Program-made: the position numbers and the translations under genes
Shown here: piece by piece, positions 48,450-63,400 of the stretch
Layout of the letters: each line of letters starts with the position of its first letter
How positions within the stretch are numbered: the first letter of the stretch is position 1
Notes under the pieces: model-generated
The model's database searches: none
What the model saw: the letters and a program-made list of their open reading frames with translations, nothing else
Told to the model about the DNA's origin: nothing
Origin: Dermacentor variabilis
Taxonomy: Eukaryota > Arthropoda > Arachnida > Ixodida > Ixodidae
Assembly: GCF_050947875.1 (NCBI RefSeq)
Contig: NW_027460346.1
Location: 1,674,001 to 1,738,000 of the forward strand
DNA: 64,000 nt
Reading direction: 5' to 3'

Positions 48450-51400
48450 GTGCGCACTGTAGACGAAATGCACGTAAGAGTAATCTTGTCCATACCCAGG
48501 GAAAGGTAGGTGGCGGGTGATTATGTTATGGTGCATTGAGATACTATATACACGTTATCCAATATGTGGATGCGCACTGTAGACACAATGCACGTAAGAG
48601 TAATCTTGTCCATACCCAGGCAAAGGTAGGTGGCGGGTGATTATGTTATGGTGCAATGAGATACTATATACACGTTGTCCAATATGTGGATGCGCACTGT
48701 AGACACAATGCACGTAAGAGTAATCTTGTCCATACCCAGGGAAAGGTAGGTGGCGGGTGATTATGTTATGGTGCAATGAGATACTATATACACGTTGTCC
48801 AATATGCGGATGCGCACTGTAGACTCAATGCACGTAAGAGTAATCTTGTCCATACCCAGGGAAAGGGAGGTGGCGGGTGATTATGTTATGGTACAATGAG
48901 ATACTATATACACGTTGTCCAATATGTGGATGCGCACTGTAGACGCAATGCACGTAAGAGTAATCTTGTCCATACCCAGGGAAAGGTAGGTGGCGGGTGA
49001 TTATGTTATGGTTTAATGAGATACTATATACACGTTGTCCAAAATGTGGATGCGCACTGTAGACGCAATGCACGTAAGAGTAATCTTGTCCATACCCAGG
49101 GAAAGGTAGGTGGCGGGTGATTATGTTATGGTGCAATGAGATACTATATACACGTTGTCCAATATGCGGATGCGCACTGTAGACGCAATGCACGTAAGAG
49201 TAATCTTGTCCATACCCAGGGAAAGGTAGGTGGCGGGTGATTATGTTATCGTGCAATGAGATACTATATACACGTTGTCCAATATGTGGATGCGCACTGT
49301 AGACACAATGCACGTAAGAGTAATCTTGTCCATACCCAGGGAAAGGTAGGTGGCGGGTTATTATGTTATGGTGCAATGAGATACTATATACACGTTGTCC
49401 AATATGCGGATGCGTACTGTAGACGCAATGCACGTAAGAGTAATCTTGTCCATACCCAGTGAAAGGTAGGTGGCGGGTGATTATGTTATGGTACAATGAG
49501 ATACTATATACACGTTGTCCAATATGTGGATGCGCACTGTAGACGCAATCCACGTAAGAGTAATCTTGTCCATACCCAGGGAAAGGTAGGTGGCGGGTGA
49601 TTATGTTATGGTGCAATGAGATACTATATACACGTTGTCCAATATGCGGATGCGCACTGTGGACGCAATGCACGTAAGAGTAATCTTGTCCATACCCAGG
49701 GAAAGGTAGGTGGCGGGTGATTATGTTATGGTACAATGAGATACTATATACACGTTGTCCAATATGTGGATGCGCACTGTAGACGCAATGCACGTAAGAG
49801 TAATCTTGTCCATACCCAGGGAAAGGTAGGTGGCGGGTGATTATGTTATTTTACAATGAGATACTATATACACGTTGTCCAATATGCGGATGCGCACTGT
49901 AGACGCAATGCACGTAAGAGTAATCTTGTCCATACCCAGGGAAAGGTAGGTGGCGGGTGATTATGTTATGGTACAATGAGATACTATATACACGTTGTCC
50001 AATATGTGGATGCGCACTGTAGACGCAATGCACGTAAGAGTAATCTTGTCCATACCCAGGGAAAGGTAGGTGGCGGGTGATTATGTTATGGTACAATGAG
50101 ATACTATATACACGTTGTCCAATATGCGGATGCGCACTGTAGACGAAATGCACGTAAGAGTAATCTTGTCCATACCCAGGGAAAGGTAGGTGGCGGGTGA
50201 TTATGTTATGGTACAATGAGATACTATATACCCGTTGTCCAATATGCGGATGCACACTGTAGACGCAATGCACGTAAGAGTAATCTTGTCCATACCCAGG
50301 GAAAGGTAGGTGGAGGGTTATAGTGTTATGGTACAATGAGATACTATATACACGTTGTCCAATATGCGGATGCGCACTGTAGACGAAATGCACGTAAGAG
50401 TAATCTTGTCCATACCCAGGGAAAGGTAGGTGGCGGGTGATTATGTTATGGTACAATGAGATACTATATACACGTTGTCCAATATGCGGATGCGCACTGT
50501 AGATGCAATGCAAGTAAGAGTAATCTTTTCCAGACCCAGGGAAAGGTAGGTGGCGGGTGATTATGTTATGGTACAATGAGATACTATATACACGTTGTCC
50601 AATATGTGGATGCGCACTGTAGATGCAATGCACGTAAGAGTAATCTTGTCCATACCCAGGGAAAGGTAGGTGGCGGGTGATTATGTTATGGTACAATGAG
50701 ATACTATATACACGTTGTCCAATATGTGGATGCGCACTGTAGACGCAATGCACGTAAGAGTAATCTTGTCCATACCCAGGGAAAGGTAGGTGGCGGGTGA
50801 TTATGTTATGGTACAATGAGATACTATATACACGTTGTCCAATATGTGGATGCGCACTGTAGACGCCATGCACGTAAGAGTAATCTTGTCCATACCCAGG
50901 GAAAGGTAGGTGGCAGGTGATTATGTTATGGTACAATGAGATACTATCTACGCGTTGTCCAATATGCGGATGCGCACTGTAGACGCAATGCACGTTAGAG
51001 TAATCTTGTCCATACCCAGGGAAAGGTAGGTGGCGGGTGATTATGTTATGGTGCAATGAGATACTATATACACGTTGTCCAATATGTGGATGCGCACTGT
51101 AGACGCAATGCACGTAAGAGTAATCTTGTCCATACCCAGGGAAAGGTAGGTGGCGGGTGATTATGTTATGGTACAATGAGATACTATATACACGTTGTCC
51201 AATATGTGGATGCGCACTGTAGACGCAATGCACGTAAGAGTAATCTTGTCCATACCCAGGGAAAGGTAGTTGGCGGGTGATTATGTTATGGTACAATGAG
51301 ATACTATATACACGTTGTCCAATATGCGGATGCGCACTGTAGACGCAATGCACGTAAGAGTAATCTTGTCCATACCCAGGGAAAGGTAGGTGGCGGGTGA

Positions 51401-54400
51401 TTATGTTATGGTACAATGAGATACTATATACACGTTGTCCAATATGTGGATGCGCACTGTAGACGCAATGCACGTAAGAGTAATCTTGTCCATACCCAGG
51501 GAAAGGTAGGTGGCGGGTGATTATGTTATGGTGCAATGAGATACTATATACACGTTGTCCAATATGCGGTGCGCACTGTAGACGCAATGCACGTAAGAGT
51601 AATCTTGTCCATACCCAGGGAAAGGTAGGTGGCGGGTGATTATGTTATGGTGCAATGAGATACTATATACACGTTATCCAATATGTGGATGCGCACTGTA
51701 GACACAATGCACGTAAGAGTAATCTTGTCCATACCCAGGGAAAGGTAGGTGGCGGGTGATTATGTTATGGTGCAATGACATACTATATACACGTTGTCCA
51801 ATATGTGGATGCGCACTGTAGACACAATGCACGTAAGAGTAATCTTGTCCATACCTAGGGAAAGGTAGGTGGCGGGTGATTATGTTATGGTGCAATGAGA
51901 TACTATATACACGTTGTCCAATATGCGGATGCGCACTGTAGACGCAATGCACGTAAGAGTAATCTTGTCCATACCCAGGGAAAGGGAGGTGGCGGCTGAT
52001 TATGTTATGGTGCAATGAGATACTATATACACGTTGTCCAATATGCGGTGCGCACTGTAGACGAAATGCACGTAAGAGTAATCTTGTCCATACCCAGGGA
52101 AAGGTAGGTGGCGGGTGATTATGTTATGGTGCAATGAGATACTATATACACGTTATCCAATATGTGGATGCGCACTGTAGACACAATGCACGTAAGAGTA
52201 ATCTTGTCCATACCCAGGGAAAGGTAGGTGGCGGGTGATTATGTTATGGTGCAATGAGATACTATATACACGTTGTCCAATATGTGGATGCGCACTGTAG
52301 ACACAATGCACGTAAGAGTAATCTTGTCCATACCCAGGGAAAGGTAGGTGGCGGGTGATTATGTTAAGGTACAATGAGATACTATATACACGTTGTCCAA
52401 TATGTGGATGCGCACTGTAGACGCAATGCACGTAAGAGTAATCTTGTCCATACCCAGGGAAAGGTAGGTGGCGGGTGATTATGTTATGGTTTAATGAGAT
52501 ACTATATACACGTTGTCCAATATGTGGATGCGCACTGTAGACGCAATGCACGTAAGAGTAATCTTGTCCATACCCAGGGAAAGGTAGGTGGCGGGTGATT
52601 ATGTTATGGTGCAATGAGATACTATATACACGTTGTCCAATATGCGGATGCGCACTGTAGACGCAATGCACGTAAGAGTAATCTTGTCCATACCCAGGGA
52701 AAGGTAGGTGGCGGGTGATTATGTTATGGTGCAATGAGATACTATATACACGTTGTCCAATATGTGGATGCGCACTGTAGACACAATGCACGTAAGAGTA
52801 ATCTTGTCCATACCCAGGGAAAGGTAGGTGGCGGGTTACTATGTTATGGTGCAATGAGATACTATATACACGTTGTCCAATATGCGGATGCGCACTGTAG
52901 ACGCAATGCACGTAAGAGTAATCTTGTCCATACCCAGTGAAAGGTAGGTGGCGGGTGATTATGTTATGGTACAATGAGATACTATATACACGTTGTCCAA
53001 TATGCGGATGCGCACTGTAGACGCAATGCACGTAAGAGTAATCTTGTCCATACCAAGGGAAAGGTAGGTGGCGGGTGATTATGTTATGGTACAATGAGAT
53101 ACTATATACACGTTGTCCAATATGTGGATGCGCACTGTAGACGCAATGCACGTAAGAGTAATCTTGTCCATACCCAGGGAAAGGTAGGTGGCGGGTGATT
53201 ATGTTATGGTACAATGAGATACTATATACACGTTGTCCAATATGCGGATGCGCACTGTAGACGAAATGCACGTAAGAGTAATCTTGTCCATACCCAGGGA
53301 AAGGTAGGTGGCGGGTGATTATGTTATGGTACAATGAGATACTATATACACGTTGTCCAATATGCGGATGCACACTGTAGACGCAATGCACGTAAGAGTA
53401 ATCTTGTCCATACCCAGGGAAAGGTAGGTGGCGGGTTATAATGTTATGGTACAATGAGATACTATATACACGTTGTCCGATATGCGGATGCGCACTGTAG
53501 ACGAAATGCACGTAAGAGTAATCTTGTCCATACCCAGGGAAAGGTAGGTGGCGGGTGATTATGTTATGGTACAATGAGATACTATATACACGTTGTCCAA
53601 TATGCGGATGCGCACTGTAGACGCAATGCACGTAAGAGTAATCTTGTCCATACCCAGGGAAAGGTAGGTGGCGGGTGATTATGTTATGGTACAATGAGAT
53701 ACTATATACACGTTGTCCAATATGTGGATGCGCACTGTAGACGCAATGCACGTAAGAGTAATCTTGTCCATACCCAGGGAAAGGTAGGTGGCGGGTGATT
53801 ATGTTATGGTGCAATGAGATACTATATGCACGTTGTCCAATATGCGGATGCGCACTGTAGACGCAATGCACGTAAGAGTAATCTTGTCCATACCCAGGGA
53901 AAGGTAGGTGGCGGGTGATTATGTTATGGTACAATGAGATACTATATACACGTTGTCCAATATGTGGATGCGCACTGTAGACGCAATGCACGTAAGAGTA
54001 ATCTTGTCGATACCCAGGGAAAGGTAGGTGGCGGGTGATTATGTTATGGTACAATGAGATACTATATACACGTTGTCCAATATGCGGATGCGCACTGTAG
54101 ACGCAATGCACGTAAGAGTAATCTTGTCCATACCCAGGGAAAGGTAGGTGGCGGGTGATTATGTTATGGTACAATGAGATACTATATACACGTTGTCCAA
54201 TATGTGGATGCGCACTGTAGACGCAATGCACGTAAGAGTAATCTTGTCCATACCCAGGGAAAGGTAGGTGGCGGGTGATTATGTTATGGTGCAATGAGAT
54301 ACTATATACACGTTGTCCAATATGCGGATGCGCACTGTAGACGAAATGCACGTAAGAGTAATCTTGTCCATACCCAGGGAAAGGTAGGTGGCGGGTGATT

Positions 54401-57400
54401 ATGTTATGGTGCAATGAGATACTATATACACGTTGTCCAATATGTGGATGCGCACTGTAGACGCAATGCACGTAAGAGTAATCTTGTCCATGCCCAGGGA
54501 AAGGTAGGTGGCGGGTGATTATGTTATGGTGCAATGAGATACTATATACACGTTGTCCAATATGCGGATGCGCACTGTAGACGCAATGCACGTAAGAGTA
54601 ATCTTGTCCATACCCAGGGAAAGGTAGGTGGCGGGTGATTATGTTATGGTACAATGAGATACTATATACACGTTGTCCAATATGTGGATGCGCACTGTAG
54701 ACGCAATGCACGTAAGAGTAATCTTGTCCATACCCAGGGAAAGGTAGGTGGCGGGTGATTATGTTATGGTGCAATGAGATACTATATACACGTTGTCCAA
54801 TATGCGGATGCGCACTGTAGACGCAATGCACGTAAGAGTAATCTTGTCCATACCCAGGGAAAGGTAGGTGGCGGGTTATAATGTTATGGTACAATGAGAT
54901 ACTATATACACGTTGTCCGATATGCGGATGCGCACTGTAGACGCAATGCACGTAAGAGTAATCTTGTCCATACCCAGGGAAAGGTAGGTGGCGGGTGATT
55001 ATGTTATGGTACAATGAGATACTATATACACGTTGTCCAATATGCGGATGCACACTGTAGACGCAATGCACGTAAGAGTAATCTTGTCCATACCCAGGGA
55101 AAGGTAGGTGGAGGGTTATAATGTTATGGTACAATGAGATACTATATACACGTTGTCCAATATGCGGATGCGCACTGTAGACGAAATGCACGTAAGAGTA
55201 ATCTTGTCCATACCCAGGGAAAGGTAGGTGGCGGGTGATTATGTTATGGTACAATGAGATACTATATACACGTTGTCCAATATGCGGATGCGCACTGTAG
55301 ATGCAATGCACGTAAGAGTAATCTTTTCCAGACCCAGGGAAAGGTAGGTGGCGGGTGATTATGTTATGGTACAATGAGATACTATATACACGTTGTCCAA
55401 TATGTGGATGCGCACTGTAGATGCAATGCACGTAAGAGTAATCTTGTCCATACCCAGGGAAAGGTAGGTGGCGGGTGATTATGTTATGGTACAATGAGAT
55501 ACTATATACACGTTGTCCAATATGTGGATGCGCACTGTAGACGCAATGCACGTAAGAGTAATCTTGTCCATACCCAGGGAAAGGTAGGTGGCGGGTGATT
55601 ATGTTATGGTACAATGAGATACTATATACACGTTGTCCAATATGTGGATGCGCACTGTAGACGCCATGCACGTAAGAGTAATCTTGTCCATACCCAGGGA
55701 AAGGTAGGTGGCAGGTGATTATGTTATGGTACAATGAGATACTATCTACGCGTTGTCCAATATGCGGATGCGCACTGTAGACGCAATGCACGTTAGAGTA
55801 ATCTTGTCCATACCCAGGGAAAGGTAGGTGGCGGGTGATTATGTTATGGTGCAATGAGATACTATATACACGTTGTCCAATATGTGGATGCGCACTGTAG
55901 ACGCAATGCACGTAAGAGTAATCTTGTCCATACCCAGGGAAAGGTAGGTGGCGGGTGATTATGTTATGGTACAATGAGATACTATATACACGTTGTCCAA
56001 TATGTGGATGCGCACTGTAGACGCAATGCACGTAAGAGTAATCTTGTCCATACCCAGGGAAAGGTAGTTGGCGGGTGATTATGTTATGGTACAATGAGAT
56101 ACTATATACACGTTGTCCAATATGCGGATGCGCACTGTAGACGCAATGCACGTAAGAGTAATCTTGTCCATACCCAGGGAAAGGTAGGTGGCGGGTGATT
56201 ATGTTATGGTACAATGAGATACTATATACACGTTGTCCAATATGTGGATGCGCACTGTAGACGCAATGCACGTAAGAGTAATCTTGTCCATACCCAGGGA
56301 AAGGTAGGTGGCGGGTGATTATGTTATGGTGCAATGAGATACTATATACACGTTGTCCAATATGCGGTGCGCACTGTAGACGCAATGCACGTAAGAGTAA
56401 TCTTGTCCATACCCAGGGAAAGGTAGGTGGCGGGTGATTATGTTATGGTGCAATGAGATACTATATACACGTTATCCAATATGTGGATGCGCACTGTAGA
56501 CACAATGCACGTAAGAGTAATCTTGTCCATACCCAGGGAAAGGTAGGTGGCGGGTGATTATGTTATGGTGCAATGACATACTATATACACGTTGTCCAAT
56601 ATGTGGATGCGCACTGTAGACACAATGCACGTAAGAGTAATCTTGTCCATACCTAGGGAAAGGTAGGTGGCGGGTGATTATGTTATGGTGCAATGAGATA
56701 CTATATACACGTTGTCCAATATGCGGATGCGCACTGTAGACGCAATGCACGTAAGAGTAATCTTGTCCATACCCAGGGAAAGGGAGGTGGCGGCTGATTA
56801 TGTTATGGTGCAATGAGATACTATATACACGTTGTCCAATATGCGGTGCGCACTGTAGACGAAATGCACGTAAGAGTAATCTTGTCCATACCCAGGGAAA
56901 GGTAGGTGGCGGGTGATTATGTTATGGTGCAATGAGATACTATATACACGTTATCCAATATGTGGATGCGCACTGTAGACACAATGCACGTAAGAGTAAT
57001 CTTGTCCATACCCAGGGAAAGGTAGGTGGCGGGTGATTATGTTATGGTGCAATGAGATACTATATACACGTTGTCCAATATGTGGATGCGCACTGTAGAC
57101 ACAATGCACGTAAGAGTAATCTTGTCCATACCCAGGGAAAGGTAGGTGGCGGGTGATTATGTTATGGTACAATGAGATACTATATACACGTTGTCCAATA
57201 TGTGGATGCGCACTGTAGACGCAATGCACGTAAGAGTAATCTTGTCCATACCCAGGGAAAGGTAGGTGGCGGGTGATTATGTTATGGTGCAATGAGATAC
57301 TATATGCACGTTGTCCAATATGCGGATGCGCACTGTAGACGCAATGCACGTAAGAGTAATCTTGTCCATACCCAGGGAAAGGTAGGTGGCGGGTGATTAT

Positions 57401-60400
57401 GTTATGGTACAATGAGATACTATATACACGTTGTCCAATATGTGGATGCGCACTGTAGACGCAATGCACGTAAGAGTAATCTTGTCGATACCCAGGGAAA
57501 GGTAGGTGGCGGGTGATTATGTTATGGTACAATGAGATACTATATACACGTTGTCCAATATGCGGATGCGCACTGTAGACGCAATGCACGTAAGAGTAAT
57601 CTTGTCCATACCCAGGGAAAGGTAGGTGGCGGGTGATTATGTTATGGTACAATGAGATACTATATACACGTTGTCCAATATGTGGATGCGCACTGTAGAC
57701 GCAATGCACGTAAGAGTAATCTTGTCCATACCCAGGGAAAGGTAGGTGGCGGGTGATTATGTTATGGTGCAATGAGATACTATATACACGTTGTCCAATA
57801 TGCGGATGCGCACTGTAGACGAAATGCACGTAAGAGTAATCTTGTCCATACCCAGGGAAAGGTAGGTGGCGGGTGATTATGTTATGGTGCAATGAGATAC
57901 TATATACACGTTGTCCAATATGTGGATGCGCACTGTAGACGCAATGCACGTAAGAGTAATCTTGTCCATGCCCAGGGAAAGGTAGGTGGCGGGTGATTAT
58001 GTTATGGTGCAATGAGATACTATATACACGTTGTCCAATATGCGGATGCGCACTGTAGACGCAATGCACGTAAGAGTAATCTTGTCCATACCCAGGGAAA
58101 GGTAGGTGGCGGGTGATTATGTTATGGTACAATGAGATACTATATACACGTTGTCCAATATGTGGATGCGCACTGTAGACGCAATGCACGTAAGAGTAAT
58201 CTTGTCCATACCCAGGGAAAGGTAGGTGGCGGGTGATTATGTTATGGTGCAATGAGATACTATATACACGTTGTCCAATATGCGGATGCGCACTGTAGAC
58301 GCAATGCACGTAAGAGTAATCTTGTCCATACCCAGGGAAAGGTAGGTGGCGGGTTATAATGTTATGGTACAATGAGATACTATATACACGTTGTCCGATA
58401 TGCGGATGCGCACTGTAGACGCAATGCACGTAAGAGTAATCTTGTCCATACCCAGGGAAAGGTAGGTGGCGGGTGATTATGTTATGGTACAATGAGATAC
58501 TATATACACGTTGTCCAATATGCGGATGCACACTGTAGACGCAATGCACGTAAGAGTAATCTTGTCCATACCCAGGGAAAGGTAGGTGGAGGGTTATAAT
58601 GTTATGGTACAATGAGATACTATATACACGTTGTCCAATATGCGGATGCGCACTGTAGACGAAATGCACGTAAGAGTAATCTTGTCCATACCCAGGGAAA
58701 GGTAGGTGGCGGGTGATTATGTTATGGTACAATGAGATACTATATACACGTTGTCCAATATGCGGATGCGCACTGTAGATGCAATGCACGTAAGAGTAAT
58801 CTTTTCCAGACCCAGGGAAAGGTAGGTGGCGGGTGATTATGTTATGGTACAATGAGATACTATATACACGTTGTCCAATATGTGGATGCGCACTGTAGAT
58901 GCAATGCACGTAAGAGTAATCTTGTCCATACCCAGGGAAAGGTAGGTGGCGGGTGATTATGTTATGGTACAATGAGATACTATATACACGTTGTCCAATA
59001 TGTGGATGCGCACTGTAGACGCAATGCACGTAAGAGTAATCTTGTCCATACCCAGGGAAAGGTAGGTGGCGGGTGATTATGTTATGGTACAATGAGATAC
59101 TATATACACGTTGTCCAATATGTGGATGCGCACTGTAGACGCCATGCACGTAAGAGTAATCTTGTCCATACCCAGGGAAAGGTAGGTGGCAGGTGATTAT
59201 GTTATGGTACAATGAGATACTATCTACGCGTTGTCCAATATGCGGATGCGCACTGTAGACGCAATGCACGTTAGAGTAATCTTGTCCATACCCAGGGAAA
59301 GGTAGGTGGCGGGTGATTATGTTATGGTGCAATGAGATACTATATACACGTTGTCCAATATGTGGATGCGCACTGTAGACGCAATGCACGTAAGAGTAAT
59401 CTTGTCCATACCCAGGGAAAGGTAGGTGGCGGGTGATTATGTTATGGTACAATGAGATACTATATACACGTTGTCCAATATGTGGATGCGCACTGTAGAC
59501 GCAATGCACGTAAGAGTAATCTTGTCCATACCCAGGGAAAGGTAGTTGGCGGGTGATTATGTTATGGTACAATGAGATACTATATACACGTTGTCCAATA
59601 TGCGGATGCGCACTGTAGACGCAATGCACGTAAGAGTAATCTTGTCCATACCCAGGGAAAGGTAGGTGGCGGGTGATTATGTTATGGTACAATGAGATAC
59701 TATATACACGTTGTCCAATATGTGGATGCGCACTGTAGACGCAATGCACGTAAGAGTAATCTTGTCCATACCCAGGGAAAGGTAGGTGGCGGGTGATTAT
59801 GTTATGGTGCAATGAGATACTATATACACGTTGTCCAATATGCGGTGCGCACTGTAGACGCAATGCACGTAAGAGTAATCTTGTCCATACCCAGGGAAAG
59901 GTAGGTGGCGGGTGATTATGTTATGGTGCAATGAGATACTATATACACGTTATCCAATATGTGGATGCGCACTGTAGACACAATGCACGTAAGAGTAATC
60001 TTGTCCATACCCAGGGAAAGGTAGGTGGCGGGTGATTATGTTATGGTGCAATGACATACTATATACACGTTGTCCAATATGTGGATGCGCACTGTAGACA
60101 CAATGCACGTAAGAGTAATCTTGTCCATACCTAGGGAAAGGTAGGTGGCGGGTGATTATGTTATGGTGCAATGAGATACTATATACACGTTGTCCAATAT
60201 GCGGATGCGCACTGTAGACGCAATGCACGTAAGAGTAATCTTGTCCATACCCAGGGAAAGGGAGGTGGCGGCTGATTATGTTATGGTGCAATGAGATACT
60301 ATATACACGTTGTCCAATATGCGGTGCGCACTGTAGACGAAATGCACGTAAGAGTAATCTTGTCCATACCCAGGGAAAGGTAGGTGGCGGGTGATTATGT

Positions 60401-63400
60401 TATGGTGCAATGAGATACTATATACACGTTATCCAATATGTGGATGCGCACTGTAGACACAATGCACGTAAGAGTAATCTTGTCCATACCCAGGGAAAGG
60501 TAGGTGGCGGGTGATTATGTTATGGTGCAATGAGATACTATATACACGTTGTCCAATATGTGGATGCGCACTGTAGACACAATGCACGTAAGAGTAATCT
60601 TGTCCATACCCAGGGAAAGGTAGGTGGCGGGTGATTATGTTAAGGTACAATGAGATACTATATACACGTTGTCCAATATGTGGATGCGCACTGTAGACGC
60701 AATGCACGTAAGAGTAATCTTGTCCATACCCAGGGAAAGGTAGGTGGCGGGTGATTATGTTATGGTTTAATGAGATACTATATACACGTTGTCCAATATG
60801 TGGATGCGCACTGTAGACGCAATGCACGTAAGAGTAATCTTGTCCATACCCAGGGAAAGGTAGGTGGCGGGTGATTATGTTATGGTGCAATGAGATACTA
60901 TATACACGTTGTCCAATATGCGGATGCGCACTGTAGACGCAATGCACGTAAGAGTAATCTTGTCCATACCCAGGGAAAGGTAGGTGGCGGGTGATTATGT
61001 TATGGTGCAATGAGATACTATATACACGTTGTCCAATATGTGGATGCGCACTGTAGACACAATGCACGTAAGAGTAATCTTGTCCATACCCAGGGAAAGG
61101 TAGGTGGCGGGTTACTATGTTATGGTGCAATGAGATACTATATACACGTTGTCCAATATGCGGATGCGCACTGTAGACGCAATGCACGTAAGAGTAATCT
61201 TGTCCATACCCAGTGAAAGGTAGGTGGCGGGTGATTATGTTATGGTACAATGAGATACTATATACACGTTGTCCAATATGCGGATGCGCACTGTAGACGC
61301 AATGCACGTAAGAGTAATCTTGTCCATACCAAGGGAAAGGTAGGTGGCGGGTGATTATGTTATGGTACAATGAGATACTATATACACGTTGTCCAATATG
61401 TGGATGCGCACTGTAGACGCAATGCACGTAAGAGTAATCTTGTCCATACCCAGGGAAAGGTAGGTGGCGGGTGATTATGTTATGGTACAATGAGATACTA
61501 TATACACGTTGTCCAATATGCGGATGCGCACTGTAGACGAAATGCACGTAAGAGTAATCTTGTCCATACCCAGGGAAAGGTAGGTGGCGGGTGATTATGT
61601 TATGGTACAATGAGATACTATATACACGTTGTCCAATATGCGGATGCACACTGTAGACGCAATGCACGTAAGAGTAATCTTGTCCATACCCAGGGAAAGG
61701 TAGGTGGCGGGTTATAATGTTATGGTACAATGAGATACTATATACACGTTGTCCGATATGCGGATGCGCATTGTAGACGAAATGCACGTAAGAGTAATCT
61801 TGTCCATACCCAGGGAAAGGTAGGTGGCGGGTGATTATGTTATGGTACAATGAGATACTATATACACGTTGTCCAATATGCGGATGCGCACTGTAGACGC
61901 AATGCACGTAAGAGTAATCTTGTCCATACCCAGGGAAAGGTAGGTGGCGGGTGATTATGTTATGGTACAATGAGATACTATATACACGTTGTCCAATATG
62001 TGGATGCGCACTGTAGACGCAATGCACGTAAGAGTAATCTTGTCCATACCCAGGGAAAGTTAGGTGGCGGGTGATTATGTTATGGTGCAATGAGATACTA
62101 TATGCACGTTGTCCAATATGCGGATGCGCACTGTAGACGCAATGCACGTAAGAGTAATCTTGTCCATACCCAGGGAAAGGTAGGTGGCGGGTGATTATGT
62201 TATGGTACAATGAGATACTATATACACGTTGTCCAATATGTGGATGCGCACTGTAGACGCAATGCACGTAAGAGTAATCTTGTCCATACCCAGGGAAAGG
62301 TAGGTGGCGGGTGATTATGTTATGGTACAATGAGATACTATATACACGTTGTCCAATATGCGGATGCGCACTGTAGACGCAATGCACGTAAGAGTAATCT
62401 TGTCCATACCCAGGGAAAGGTAGGTGGCGGGTGATTATGTTATGGTACAATGAGATACTATATACACGTTGTCCAATATGTGGATGCGCACTGTAGACGC
62501 AATGCACGTAAGAGTAATCTTGTCCATACCCAGGGAAAGGTAGGTGGCGGGTGATTATGTTATGGTGCAATGAGATACTATATACACGTTGTCCAATATG
62601 CGGATGCGCACTGTAGACGAAATGCACGTAAGAGTAATCTTGTCCATACCCAGGGAAAGGTAGGTGGCGGGTGATTATGTTATGGTGCAATGAGATACTA
62701 TATACACGTTGTCCAATATGTGGATGCGCACTGTAGACGCAATGCACGTAAGAGTAATCTTGTCCATGCCCAGGGAAAGGTAGGTGGCGGGTGATTATGT
62801 TATGGTGCAATGAGATACTATATACACGTTGTCCAATATGCGGATGCGCACTGTAGACGCAATGCACGTAAGAGTAATCTTGTCCATACCCAGGGAAAGG
62901 TAGGTGGCGGGTGATTATGTTATGGTACAATGAGATACTATATACACGTTGTCCAATATGTGGATGCGCACTGTAGACGCAATGCACGTAAGAGTAATCT
63001 TGTCCATACCCAGGGAAAGGTAGGTGGCGGGTGATTATGTTATGGTGCAATGAGATACTATATACACGTTGTCCAATATGCGGATGCGCACTGTAGACGC
63101 AATGCACGTAAGAGTAATCTTGTCCATACCCAGGGAAAGGTAGGTGGCGGGTTATAATGTTATGGTACAATGAGATACTATATACACGTTGTCCGATATG
63201 CGGATGCGCACTGTAGACGCAATGCACGTAAGAGTAATCTTGTCCATACCCAGGGAAAGGTAGGTGGCGGGTGATTATGTTATGGTACAATGAGATACTA
63301 TATACACGTTGTCCAATATGTGGATGCGCACTGTAGACGCAATGCACGTAAGAGTAATCTTGTCCATGCCCAGGGAAAGGTAGGTGGCGGGTGATTATGT